Below the pieces are notes generated by a model. It was not told where the DNA came from and ran no database searches. It was given only the letters and a program-made list of their open reading frames with translations. This document shows, piece by piece, positions 7,310 through 17,225 of a stretch of DNA of 64,000 nucleotides. How positions within the stretch are numbered: the stretch's first letter is position 1; every line of letters starts with the position of its first letter. The stretch lies in contig NZ_WPHG01000003.1 of the NCBI RefSeq assembly GCF_009742725.1, forward strand, positions 682,001-746,000, in the 5' to 3' direction. The DNA is from Nitratireductor arenosus. Lineage in GTDB: Bacteria > Pseudomonadota > Alphaproteobacteria > Rhizobiales > Rhizobiaceae. A program made the position numbers and the translations under genes.

Positions 7310-9382
7310 ATGATCCGGTTGGCCACCGATATCGGCGGTACGTTTACCGACCTCGCGCTCGAACGCGATGGGGAACTTCTGACGGGCAAGCTCCTGACCA
7401 CCTTGGATCGCCCGGAGCAAGCCGTCTTGGAAGGCTCGCGCGATTTGCTGGCCCGTGCTGGCGTCGCGCCCGATGACGTTGACCTCGTCATCCACGGCAC
7501 GACGCTCGCCACCAACGCGATTATCGAGCGAAAAGGCGCCAGGACCGCCTTCGTTAGCACGGCCGGCTTTACCGACATGATCGATATCGGCCACGAAAAC
7601 CGGTTTGAGCAATACGATCTGATGATCACCCGGCCTCGGCCGCTGGTGCCGCGATCGCTGCGTTTCGGCCTGCGCGAACGTATCGACGTCGAGGGTCAGG
7701 TGATCACCGCGCTCGCCGACGAGACCCTCGAGGAACTCGCGGATTTTCTTGCCAGCACGCGGCCGGAAAGCCTCGCGGTCTGCCTGCTGCACAGCTATGC
7801 CAACGCGGCCCATGAACGGCTCGTGGGCCGGTTTGTGCAAGAACGTTTCCCGGAGATCAGCGTGTCGCTGTCATGCGATATCTCTCCGCTCGCTGGTGAA
7901 TATGAACGTGCGACGACGACGTGCGCCAACGCCTATGTGAGGCCGGTTGTCGTCGATTATTTCGTGCGAATGGAGCAGCGCCTGCGCGAAATGGGTATTC
8001 ATGCGCCGGTACTGATCGTGATGTCGGAGGGCGGGCTGACATCGATCGAGACGGCCTGCGAGGCACCGGTCAGGCTGGTTGAAAGTGGTCCTGCCGGCGG
8101 CGCGTCGCTGGCCGTGTCGGTCGCGCACGCGTTCGGCATCGACAAGCTTCTGTCCTTCGACATGGGCGGCACGACCGCGAAAGTGTGCATCGTCGACGAT
8201 TTCGTGCCCCAATACGATGCCTGGTTCGAGGTCGACCGGACCTATCGTTTCCAGAAAGGCAGCGGCCTGCCGCTCCGCATTCCCGTCGTCGATCTCGTGG
8301 AGATCGGGGCCGGCGGCGGCTCCATCGGTCATGTCGACGCAATGGGTCAGATCGAGGTCGGTCCGCACAGTGCCGGAAGCGATCCGGGGCCGGCCGCCTA
8401 CGGGTTTGGCGGCGACCGGCCGACCGTCACCGACGCCAACCTGGTGTTGGGCAAGCTCGATCCGCATCGTTTCGCCGGCGGTCGCATCGTCCTCGACCAG
8501 GCGCGTGCCGAAGCGGCGCTTAGCGCCGTCTTCGCACAACCTCTTGGCCTGGAACCCGCCCAGGCGGCCTCCGCGCTCGCCGAGGTCGTGGACGAGAACA
8601 TGGCCAATGCCGCTCGCATGCACGCCATCGAGCAGGGCAAGGACATCTCGGAATATACCATGGTCGCCTTCGGTGGCGGTGGACCGCTGCATGCCGCACG
8701 CATCGCCCAGAAGATCGGCATCGCCCATGTCATCGTGCCGCCCAATGCCGGGGTCGGCTCTGCCGTCGGTTTTCTCGCCGCGCCGGTTGCCTACACGATC
8801 CGGCGCACCAGCTACCTCATGCTCAACGCGGTCGAGCCCCAAAAAGTTGCCACCGAGCTCGACGGGATCGTGGCCGCCGCGTCCGCCCATACCGCCCGCT
8901 TCGCCGCCGCCGCCGAGCCGGAAATCGAGTGGAAGGCGCTGATGCGGTACGCGGGGCAGGGGCACCATATCGAGGTGCCCTTCGAGTACCCCTTCCCCAA
9001 GGGCGATTTCAGGGCATGGATGACCGGCCTGTTTGAGACTGAATATCTCAGGCAGTTCGGCCGCGTGCTGCCGCACCTGCCGATCGAGATCGTCGGTTGG
9101 GTGCACCGCAACGCGCTGTCGCTGAGCGACCCGGCCACCATGTGGAACGGGCAGCGGGCATCGTTGGCCAAGCCGGTCGAAACGAGTCCGGCACGGGCCT
9201 ACGATCTGGAGAAGGCCGACTACGTTGCGGCCGAACGCTTCGAGCGCGAAACCCTGGATGCAGGCTGGCGGGGCTCCGGCCCGGCCTATCTGACCGAAGA
9301 GCAGACGACGACGGTGGTCCCCGCCGGGTTCGCCTGTGAGACGGATGAGCGCGGCTTCATCCATTTGACGTTGTCGACGTAA
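7310..9382 (+). CDS. hyuA: Hydantoinase/5-oxoprolinase family subunit A (HyuA-like)
   Basis: A 690-residue protein of the ATP-dependent N-methylhydantoinase/5-oxoprolinase/acetone-carboxylase superfamily. The actin-like ATPase motif DIGGTFTDLA is at about 7-16 and a second phosphate motif SFDMGGTTAK near 281-290. IHGTTLATNAI (about 62-72) and GAGGGSIGHVD are also characteristic. It works with HyuB, which follows after 12 bases. Family reactions couple ATP hydrolysis to opening of a cyclic amide or carboxylation of a ketone. The ATG at 7310 is preferred over upstream ATGs because it starts directly before the conserved RLATDIGG and has GGAG upstream. The PaaK-like ligase downstream also fits an acetophenone-carboxylase-like role, so the reaction is open. 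Confidence 0.93.
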   Translation: MIRLATDIGGTFTDLALERDGELLTGKLLTTLDRPEQAVLEGSRDLLARAGVAPDDVDLVIHGTTLATNAIIERKGARTAFVSTAGFTDMIDIGHENRFEQYDLMITRPRPLVPRSLRFGLRERIDVEGQVITALADETLEELADFLASTRPESLAVCLLHSYANAAHERLVGRFVQERFPEISVSLSCDISPLAGEYERATTTCANAYVRPVVVDYFVRMEQRLREMGIHAPVLIVMSEGGLTSIETACEAPVRLVESGPAGGASLAVSVAHAFGIDKLLSFDMGGTTAKVCIVDDFVPQYDAWFEVDRTYRFQKGSGLPLRIPVVDLVEIGAGGGSIGHVDAMGQIEVGPHSAGSDPGPAAYGFGGDRPTVTDANLVLGKLDPHRFAGGRIVLDQARAEAALSAVFAQPLGLEPAQAASALAEVVDENMANAARMHAIEQGKDISEYTMVAFGGGGPLHAARIAQKIGIAHVIVPPNAGVGSAVGFLAAPVAYTIRRTSYLMLNAVEPQKVATELDGIVAAASAHTARFAAAAEPEIEWKALMRYAGQGHHIEVPFEYPFPKGDFRAWMTGLFETEYLRQFGRVLPHLPIEIVGWVHRNALSLSDPATMWNGQRASLAKPVETSPARAYDLEKADYVAAERFERETLDAGWRGSGPAYLTEEQTTTVVPAGFACETDERGFIHLTLST

Positions 9383-9394
9383 AGGATGAGCGCC

Positions 9395-11116
9395 ATGTCC
9401 TTCCGAACCGGTGATCTCACCCGGCAGATTATGTGGCGGCGCCTGACCTCGGTGGTCGAGGAGCAGGCGCAGACGCTTATTCGGACCTCGTTCAGCCCGA
9501 CTACCCGCGAGGCTGGTGACCTGTCGGCGGGCGTGTTTACGCCCGACGGGCGCATGATCGCGCAGGCGGTGACGGGCACGCCCGGCCACATCAATTCCAT
9601 GGCCCGGTCGGTCTCCCACTTTATCGACGCCATCCCTCTGGCCGACTGGTGCGAGGGCGACGTCGCACTGACCAACGATCCCTGGCAGGGTACGGGCCAT
9701 CTCAACGACCTGGTCGTGGTCACCCCGGTCTTCCGAGGCGGTCGGGTGATCGCCTTTTTCGCCGCCACCAGCCATCTGGTGGATATTGGCGGGATGGGAC
9801 CGGGTTTCGACGCCAAGGACGTCTTTCACGAAGGCATCAGGATACCGATCACCAAAGTGGTCGACGCCGGACGCGTCGACGACAAGGTGCTGGGCATTCT
9901 GCGCGCCAATGTGCGCATGCCCGAGCAGGTGACCGGCGACCTGATGTCGCTGGTGGCCGGCAACCATACCGGCGGTCTGCGCCTGCTCGCCATGTGCGAC
10001 GAGTTCGGTCTCGATGGTGTCGAAGCGCTGTCTGAGTTCATTTTCGATCGCTCCATGCGTGGCATGCGCGAGGAGATCGAGCGTATCCCGGGCGGCGTCT
10101 ACCACGCCGCGCTCACCCTCGACGGCATCGACCGGCCCGTCGCGATGACCGCGACGATGACGGTTGCCGACGGCCGCATCGATGTCGAGTTCGGCGGCGA
10201 TCTGCGGCCGTCGCTGCGAGGCAACAACGTTCCGTTCTGTTATACCGAGGCCTATGCCAGCTATGGCGTGCGCTGCGTGGTGGGGCGCGCCGTCCCCAAC
10301 AACTGGTCCTCGCTTTCCGCCGTCACGATCCGCGCGCCCGAAGGGTCGATCCTGAACGCCACGGATCCGGCTCCGGTCGCCTCGCGACATCTCATCGGCC
10401 AGATGCTGCCCGACCTGGTGTTTCGCTGCCTGGCCCAGGCGGTGCCTGGCAGGGTGCCTGCCGAAGGCGCAGGCACGCTTTGGAACATCCGGCTGCTGCG
10501 GTCGGCTCACGGTCGCGGCAAGGCGGGGTTCAACGCGCTGTTCTTCCATTCCGGCGGCACCGGCGCGCGTCCCGGCCTGGATGGCCTGAACGCGACGGCG
10601 TTTCCGAGCGGGGTGCGCGCCATCCCCATCGAAATATCGGAAAAAAGCGCGCCGGTTCTCTATCGGCGCCGCGAATTGCGGCGTGATTCCGGCGGCGCCG
10701 GCTTGACTCGCGGCGGGCTCGGCCAGGTCATCGAGGTAGCGAGCCGCGACGGCGACCCATTCTGGATGGCCGCGTCCTACGAGCGTACCCGCAACGCGCC
10801 GCGCGGCCTTGACGGCGGACGGGACGGCGAGCCGGGCAGGGTGCGGCTTCGCTCCGGACTTCCCTTCAGCCCTATGGGACGGCAGGAAGTGCCGGGCGGC
10901 GACGTTATCATCGTCGAGCCCCCAGGTGGCGCCGGCCGGGGCGACCCGTTCGCCCGCGACCCGGCCCGGGTTCGCGACGATGTCGAAAACGGTTTCGTGA
11001 GCCGCGAGGCGGCCGCCAGTGAATATGGGGTCATGCTGACGGAGAATCTCGAGGTCGACGAGCCGGCAACGGCCGCTTTGAGATTGGGGCCGGACAGGCG
11101 GGCAGCATCCAACTGA
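9395..11116 (+). CDS. hyuB: Hydantoinase/5-oxoprolinase family subunit B (HyuB-like)
   Basis: A 573-residue partner of the preceding HyuA. Family hallmarks include VVEEQAQTLIRTSFSPTTRE near the N-terminus, LTNDPWQGTGHLNDLVVVTP (metal/substrate-site region, about 88-107) and LRRDSGGAGLTRGGLGQ (about 425-441). HyuB subunits carry the hydrolytic or carboxylating half of the reaction. Two ATG codons are possible; the one at 9395 has AAAGG nine bases upstream, while the one at 9386 directly abuts that ribosome-binding site. The gene ends 14 bases before the TRAP permease gene. Substrate is unknown. Confidence 0.92.
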   Translation: MSFRTGDLTRQIMWRRLTSVVEEQAQTLIRTSFSPTTREAGDLSAGVFTPDGRMIAQAVTGTPGHINSMARSVSHFIDAIPLADWCEGDVALTNDPWQGTGHLNDLVVVTPVFRGGRVIAFFAATSHLVDIGGMGPGFDAKDVFHEGIRIPITKVVDAGRVDDKVLGILRANVRMPEQVTGDLMSLVAGNHTGGLRLLAMCDEFGLDGVEALSEFIFDRSMRGMREEIERIPGGVYHAALTLDGIDRPVAMTATMTVADGRIDVEFGGDLRPSLRGNNVPFCYTEAYASYGVRCVVGRAVPNNWSSLSAVTIRAPEGSILNATDPAPVASRHLIGQMLPDLVFRCLAQAVPGRVPAEGAGTLWNIRLLRSAHGRGKAGFNALFFHSGGTGARPGLDGLNATAFPSGVRAIPIEISEKSAPVLYRRRELRRDSGGAGLTRGGLGQVIEVASRDGDPFWMAASYERTRNAPRGLDGGRDGEPGRVRLRSGLPFSPMGRQEVPGGDVIIVEPPGGAGRGDPFARDPARVRDDVENGFVSREAAASEYGVMLTENLEVDEPATAALRLGPDRRAASN

Positions 11117-11130
11117 GGGAGGTCGGGAGG

Positions 11131-13137
11131 ATGGAACGGCAGGAGGAGAACACCGTGGCACGGGAGAGACCGAGCCTCGGCGGGATCGAACGCATCTTGA
11201 CCTTCGTGGTCGCCGTCGCGGTGACCGCGATCAGCGTCAATCACACATTCGGGCTGGATTTTCTGGTCGGCTACGTGCTGATTGAATCGACCGCGGTGAT
11301 GCTGATCATCGGCCTGCTGATCTCGACGGCCTTTTTGGTGATGCCGATGCGGCTGTTCGACAACCGGACCGTATCGCGGGCGGTCGATGCCTGCCTCGCG
11401 CTCGTCAGCCTGGCGGTCACCGTCTATCTGTTCGTCAAGGCGGACATCATATTCGAGCAGGGTTGGGAATTCGCCGCGCCGAACGATGCGAAATGGATCG
11501 CGCTCGTGATGTGGGCGCTGTGCATGGAATGCGGCCGGCGCGCCGGCGGTACCCCGGTTTTCGTCGTCTGCCTGCTGCTTTCGGCCTTCCCCCTGGTCGC
11601 CGCGCACCTGCCGAGCCCCTTCAACGGCATTTCCCAGCCGCTGCTCGATCTTGCCGCCTATCACGTCTATGGCGGGGAAAGCGTGTTCGGTCTGCCGAGC
11701 CGGACGGTCGCTACCTCGCTGCTCGGCTTCATCATCTTCGGCGTCGCGCTGCAGCATACCGGCGCCGGCGCCTTCTTTATCGACATCGCCTTCGCCTTGT
11801 GCGGCAAATATCGCGGCGGCCCGGCCAAGGTCGCAGTCGTCTCCAGCGGATTGTTCGGCTCCCTGTCAGGCAGCGCGGTCGCCAATGTGATGTCGACCGG
11901 CACCCTGACGATCCCGGCCATGAAGCGCAGCGGCCTGTCGGCGCGCATGGCCGGCGCGGTAGAGGCGTGCGCCTCCACGGGCGGCGTGTTGGCGCCGCCG
12001 GTCATGGGCGCCACCGCCTTCGTCATGGCGAGCTTTCTCAACGTCTCCTACGCCACGATCGCGATCGCGGCCACGATCCCGGCCTTTCTGTATTTCTTCG
12101 GTATGTTTGTCCAGATCGACGCCTATGCGGCCCGCACGCGCCTGCGCGGGCTCGATCCGTCCCTGATGCCGGAGTTCCGCAAGGTTTTGCGGGAGGGCTG
12201 GTATTATGCGGCCGTGATCGTGGCGCTGGTGCTGCTCATCCTTCTGACCAGCCTGGAGGAAAAGGCGCCTTATTACGCCACGGCTCTGCTTCTGGTGATC
12301 AACCAGTTCAATCCCCGCCACCGCCTCGACCTTCGCGGCGTGGCCAATCTGGTGACCGGCATCGGCATCGCACTGGCCGAACTCGCCGCCATCGTTGCCT
12401 CGATCGGTTTTGTCATCGGCGCCCTGTTCGTCAGTGGCGTCATCGGCTCGCTGACCAACGATCTGCTGGCGCTCGCCGGCGGCAATGTCTACGCACTGCT
12501 GCTCATGGGCGCGGCGACCTGTTTCATCCTCGGCATGGGCATGCCGATCACCGCCAGCTACATCTTTCTCGCCATTCTGCTTGTTCCGGCGCTGACCAGG
12601 CTGGGCATCGACCCGCTCGCCGCCCATATGTTCCTGCTTTATTACGGCGCCGTGTCCTATATCACACCTCCGGTCGCGATCGCCGCGCTGACGGCGGCGA
12701 CGATTTCCAATTCCGGTCCGATCCAGACCGGCTTCGAGGCCATGCGCATCGGCGCGATTATCTATATCATTCCCTTTGTCTTCGTTTTCCATCCGGCCTT
12801 GCTGATGGATGCGCCCGCGTTCGAAATCCTCCTTGCTTTCGCCACCGCCGTGGTCGGGGTCACCTTCGTGTCCTGCGCGCTCCAGGGCTATCTGCCGGGC
12901 GCCGGCGTGGCCTCTGGGATCGCCGAGTGGCCGGCCCGCGCGCTGGCGCTGGCTGCGGGCCTTCTGCTGGTCCTGCCGAGCGAGACGGTCTCCGCCGGAT
13001 ACGGCGTCTGGTCCTCGCTGCTGGTCGCAGCCGCTGCCTATGGGCTCGGCGTGATCTTGCTGCGCCTTGAAGGGCGCGGCAGGCAACCGGCGACCGCACC
13101 GACCGCGCCCAAACCCAGTCCCCGGAAAGCCTCATGA
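11131..13137 (+). CDS. TRAP transporter permease, 4TM/12TM fusion type
   Basis: A 668-residue, highly hydrophobic protein in which the small (DctQ-like) and large (DctM-like) TRAP membrane subunits are fused, as is normal for TAXI-type systems. The large domain starts around residue 165 with GGESVFGLPSRTVATSLLGF and includes SGSAVANVMSTGTLTIPAMK (about 249-268), ACASTGGVLAPPVMG and GMGMPITASYIFLAILLVPA. It uses an ion gradient to import the ligand bound by the TAXI protein at 5120. An alternative GTG start at 11155 also has a good AGGAGG site. The stop overlaps the ligase start (ATGA), showing translational coupling of uptake and CoA activation. Confidence 0.92.
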   Translation: MERQEENTVARERPSLGGIERILTFVVAVAVTAISVNHTFGLDFLVGYVLIESTAVMLIIGLLISTAFLVMPMRLFDNRTVSRAVDACLALVSLAVTVYLFVKADIIFEQGWEFAAPNDAKWIALVMWALCMECGRRAGGTPVFVVCLLLSAFPLVAAHLPSPFNGISQPLLDLAAYHVYGGESVFGLPSRTVATSLLGFIIFGVALQHTGAGAFFIDIAFALCGKYRGGPAKVAVVSSGLFGSLSGSAVANVMSTGTLTIPAMKRSGLSARMAGAVEACASTGGVLAPPVMGATAFVMASFLNVSYATIAIAATIPAFLYFFGMFVQIDAYAARTRLRGLDPSLMPEFRKVLREGWYYAAVIVALVLLILLTSLEEKAPYYATALLLVINQFNPRHRLDLRGVANLVTGIGIALAELAAIVASIGFVIGALFVSGVIGSLTNDLLALAGGNVYALLLMGAATCFILGMGMPITASYIFLAILLVPALTRLGIDPLAAHMFLLYYGAVSYITPPVAIAALTAATISNSGPIQTGFEAMRIGAIIYIIPFVFVFHPALLMDAPAFEILLAFATAVVGVTFVSCALQGYLPGAGVASGIAEWPARALALAAGLLLVLPSETVSAGYGVWSSLLVAAAAYGLGVILLRLEGRGRQPATAPTAPKPSPRKAS

Positions 13138-14495
13138 TCACGACGAATTACTTTGATCCCGCCAACAACACCCGTTCCGGCGACGAGATCCGCGCCATGC
13201 AGGACGGGCTGATCGTACGCCAACTCGCCTATTGCCACGAGCGCTCGCCCTTCTTCCGCGAACGTTTTGCCGCGCATGGCATCGACCCGCGCGACATTCG
13301 CGGCCTCGAAGATCTGCGCGCCATGCCGGTTCTGATGGGCAAGGACGACGAGCGCCGCAGTGCCGAGGAAAGCCGTGAAAAGCTCGGACACCCTTTCGGC
13401 ATGCATTTGTGTGCGCCGCTCGAGGATCTCCATTTGACCGCGACGACCTCCGGCACGACTGGCGTGCCCACCTTTTCATATACGTTTTCGCGCGACGACA
13501 TCGACAGGCTGAGCGGGGCGATCGCGACCCGCTTCCGCAATATCGGCGTGCGGCCGGGCGAACGTGTGCTGTTTTGTTTCGCACTCGGCATCTACGCGAC
13601 GACGATCTCGCTGTTCGGACTGCGCAAGGCGCGGGCGCTACCGATCGACATCGACGCCCGCGCGGGTACCGAGGTCATGCTGCGCATGGCCGCCTTGACG
13701 CGGCCGCAATGGCTGTCCTGCACGCCCTCGCTGGCCGAATATCTCGCAGCGCGCGCGCCGGAGATCATCGGCATGGAGGTCGGCGAGCTTGGATTGCGGG
13801 GGCTGATCCTGACCGGCGAAAGCTGGGCGACGATCCCCGGCATGAAGGCGCGCATCGAGGCGGTTTATGGCGCCCGCGCCTACGATGTGTGGACGCCGGC
13901 CGGCCATGCCTCGGGCCATTCCTGCGACAGCGAGGCCTATCACGGCATGCACGGCATCGCCCCCGAACTGTGCACCAGCTACCAGGATTTGATCGATCCG
14001 GTGACCCGCGCGCCGATCGATCCCGTGCACGGGGCGATCGGTGAGATGGTCCACACCTCGCTTCAGCGCGAAGCGTGCCCGACGATCAAATACGCCTATG
14101 GCGATATCGTTCAGCTTCTGCTCGACGAATGTCCGTCCTGCGGCTTTCGCGGGCCGCGTATCAAGCTTGTCGGCCGCTCCGACGACATGCTGATCGTCAA
14201 GGGGGTAAACGTCTATCCGGCCGCGATCAAATCCGTCGTCGCCGAGTTCGCGCCCGCCGTTACGGGCGACATGCGAATCGTGCTCAACGCGCCGCCGCCG
14301 ACCATATTGCCACCGCTCGTGTTGCGGGTCGAACATGCTCCCGAAACAGGCGCCGGCGATCTCGATGATCTCGCTCGCCGTATCGCGGCGGCGCTTCACC
14401 GGACCTTGAAGATCAATCCACGGATCGAATTTGTGCCGCCCGGCACGTTCGAAAAGGCGACACGCAAGACGCCGCTGTTCGAACGCCGCTATTGA
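13134..14495 (+). CDS. Phenylacetate-CoA ligase (PaaK)-like AMP-dependent ligase
   Basis: A 453-residue adenylate-forming enzyme, near the usual ~430-450 of PaaK. The AMP/phosphate loop TATTSGTTGVPTFSY is at about 102-116, followed by the C-terminal motifs YAYGDIV and VGRSDDMLIVKGVNVYP (about 350-366). A CPSC pair (about 338-341) lies just before the hinge, as in the PaaK group. It should convert a carboxylic acid, ATP and CoA to an acyl-CoA, AMP and PPi in the cytoplasm. It is the last gene of the rightward operon and overlaps the TRAP permease stop by four bases. Whether the acid is aromatic cannot be told. Confidence 0.87.
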   Translation: MITTNYFDPANNTRSGDEIRAMQDGLIVRQLAYCHERSPFFRERFAAHGIDPRDIRGLEDLRAMPVLMGKDDERRSAEESREKLGHPFGMHLCAPLEDLHLTATTSGTTGVPTFSYTFSRDDIDRLSGAIATRFRNIGVRPGERVLFCFALGIYATTISLFGLRKARALPIDIDARAGTEVMLRMAALTRPQWLSCTPSLAEYLAARAPEIIGMEVGELGLRGLILTGESWATIPGMKARIEAVYGARAYDVWTPAGHASGHSCDSEAYHGMHGIAPELCTSYQDLIDPVTRAPIDPVHGAIGEMVHTSLQREACPTIKYAYGDIVQLLLDECPSCGFRGPRIKLVGRSDDMLIVKGVNVYPAAIKSVVAEFAPAVTGDMRIVLNAPPPTILPPLVLRVEHAPETGAGDLDDLARRIAAALHRTLKINPRIEFVPPGTFEKATRKTPLFERRY

Positions 14496-14515
14496 GGCTC
14501 GCCGGGCGGGCCGGC

Positions 14516-15295
14516 TCAGCCGCGATAGCGCGTCATGCGCAACGCGATCGCGGTCGAGCCGATCGTGATAACGAGCAGCAGGGTGGCGATCGCGTTGATG
14601 GAGGGGTCGAGCGAGGTACGCATCTTGCCCCAGACGAAGGTCGACAGCGTGTTGCCGGACCCGATTGTGAAAATCGTGATGATGAATTCGTCGAGCGAGA
14701 TGGCGAAGGCGAGAAGCGCCGCGCCGACGAGCGCGGCCCTGATTTGTGGCAGCGTGACATGCCGGAAGGCCTGCCACGGGCTCGCGCCGAGGTCGCGCGC
14801 CGCCTCCAGCGCGACCCGGTCGAAGCTCGCCATGCGGGCACTGACGACCAGAGCGACCAGCGGCTGGGTCAAAAGCAGGTGCCCGCCGATGACGGCGCCG
14901 AGCCCGAGCGGCACCGACAGCCAGCGCACGTAAAGCACGACAAGTCCGATCGCCACGACGAGCGGCGGGATCATGATCGGTACCGAAAGCGCGGTCAGCA
15001 GCGGCACGCTTGCCGCCGCGCTCTTGCGGGTCAGCGCCAGTGCCGTCATCGTGCCGGTGACCGTGGCCAGCAACGCGGTTGGCACCGCCACCGCGAGACT
15101 GTTCTGGAACGCGGCCCAGAACTCGGCCGACGAAAACAGCGCCCGGTACCAGTCGAGGCTGAAGCCGGTCAGCGGTAGGCTGACCAGCGCGCCGGAATTG
15201 AACGAAAACACCACGACGATCGCCAGCGGACCGAGCATGAACAGCACCAGCATCGTGATGACGATGAACCAGAGGATGGCGCCAAACGGTCTCAA
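14516..15295 (-). CDS. ABC transporter permease, PotC/YdcV type
   Basis: A 259-residue inner-membrane protein with about six hydrophobic segments. The EAA loop appears as EAARDLGASPWQAFRHVTLP, typical of spermidine/putrescine-type importers. The probable start is a TTG at 15295 that overlaps the stop of the preceding permease gene (TTGA) and has AGGAG nine bases upstream; no ATG lies in a suitable place. It is the last gene of the leftward SBP-ATPase-permease-permease operon and converges on the PaaK-like gene with only 20 bases between stops. Substrate may be a polyamine or another small cationic or carboxylated compound. Confidence 0.88.
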   Translation of the reverse strand: MRPFGAILWFIVITMLVLFMLGPLAIVVVFSFNSGALVSLPLTGFSLDWYRALFSSAEFWAAFQNSLAVAVPTALLATVTGTMTALALTRKSAAASVPLLTALSVPIMIPPLVVAIGLVVLYVRWLSVPLGLGAVIGGHLLLTQPLVALVVSARMASFDRVALEAARDLGASPWQAFRHVTLPQIRAALVGAALLAFAISLDEFIITIFTIGSGNTLSTFVWGKMRTSLDPSINAIATLLLVITIGSTAIALRMTRYRG

Positions 15296-16145
15296 GACGG
15301 TCTTCTCCTGACGAACAGGGCACCCACCAGCCCCAGAACCAGCAGGCTCGCCGCCATCAGCACGAACGACATCGCCGCGCCGGCGGGCCAGTTGAAACGG
15401 GTCGAGAATTCCCGGGCGATGAACTGGCCGATCATCGAGCCCGATCCGCCGCCCAGAAAGCGTGGCGTGATATAGTCGCCGGCGGCGTAGAGAAACGAGA
15501 TCGCGAAGGCGGCGAACAGCCCGGTTCTGCATTGCGGGACGATGACGCGCATCAAAGTCTGGTGCCCGCTTGCCCCGAGATCGTGCGCGGCCTCGATCTG
15601 GATGTCGTTCACGTTGCGCAACTGCCCGTAGATCGGCAGGATGGCGAAGGGCAAAAGGAAATGCACCAGCGCCACGATGACGGCGCCGCGATTGTAGAGC
15701 AGCGTGTCGAGCGGCTCGGCGCTCAGCCCGGACGCGATCAGGATGGCATTCAGGAAGCCGTCCGTGCTCAGGATCGCCTTCCAGGCGTAGATCTTGACCA
15801 GATAGCCGCCGAAAAGCGTGACGATCGCCACGAGGATGAGGGCGTCGCCCCAGCGGCCGGCGCGAAAGCGTGCGGCATAGGCGAACAGGAAACCGAGACC
15901 GACGCAGACCAGCGCGGTCAGGCCCCCGTTTATCATCGTCGAGACGAGCACGTCGCCATACGTGTCGAAGACGCGGACGTAGGCGGCCAGGGACATGTCG
16001 GGTGTCAGCGCGAAATTGCGCACCCGCCAGAAACTGACGACGAACAGCAGCAGCATCGGCACGACGAACAGCACCGCCAGGACCGTGTAGGCGGGGGCGG
16101 CGAGCAGGGCCGCGCGCAGGCGCTGCGATGGTCTGCGCGCGCCGC

Positions 16146-16149
<4 letters not shown>
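15292..16149 (-). CDS. ABC transporter permease, PotB/YdcU type
   Basis: A 285-residue integral membrane protein. The EAA loop IEAAHDLGASGHQTLMRVIV is at about 195-214 and around six transmembrane segments are visible, the first being LLAAPAYTVLAVLFVVPMLL. It pairs with the PotC-type permease to form the channel for the ATPase encoded just upstream. Start and stop overlap both neighbours by four bases, so the stoichiometry is translationally coupled. The family imports polyamines and related compounds; the specific ligand is not evident. Confidence 0.9.
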
Positions 16150-17222
<1,073 letters not shown>

Positions 17223-17225
17223 TAA

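Noticed and set aside
7871-11161. A long leftward frame (1096 codons) opposite hyuA and hyuB
   Set aside because: It is antisense to two clearly conserved genes and its product has the Arg/Gly/His-rich composition of a GC-rich shadow frame.
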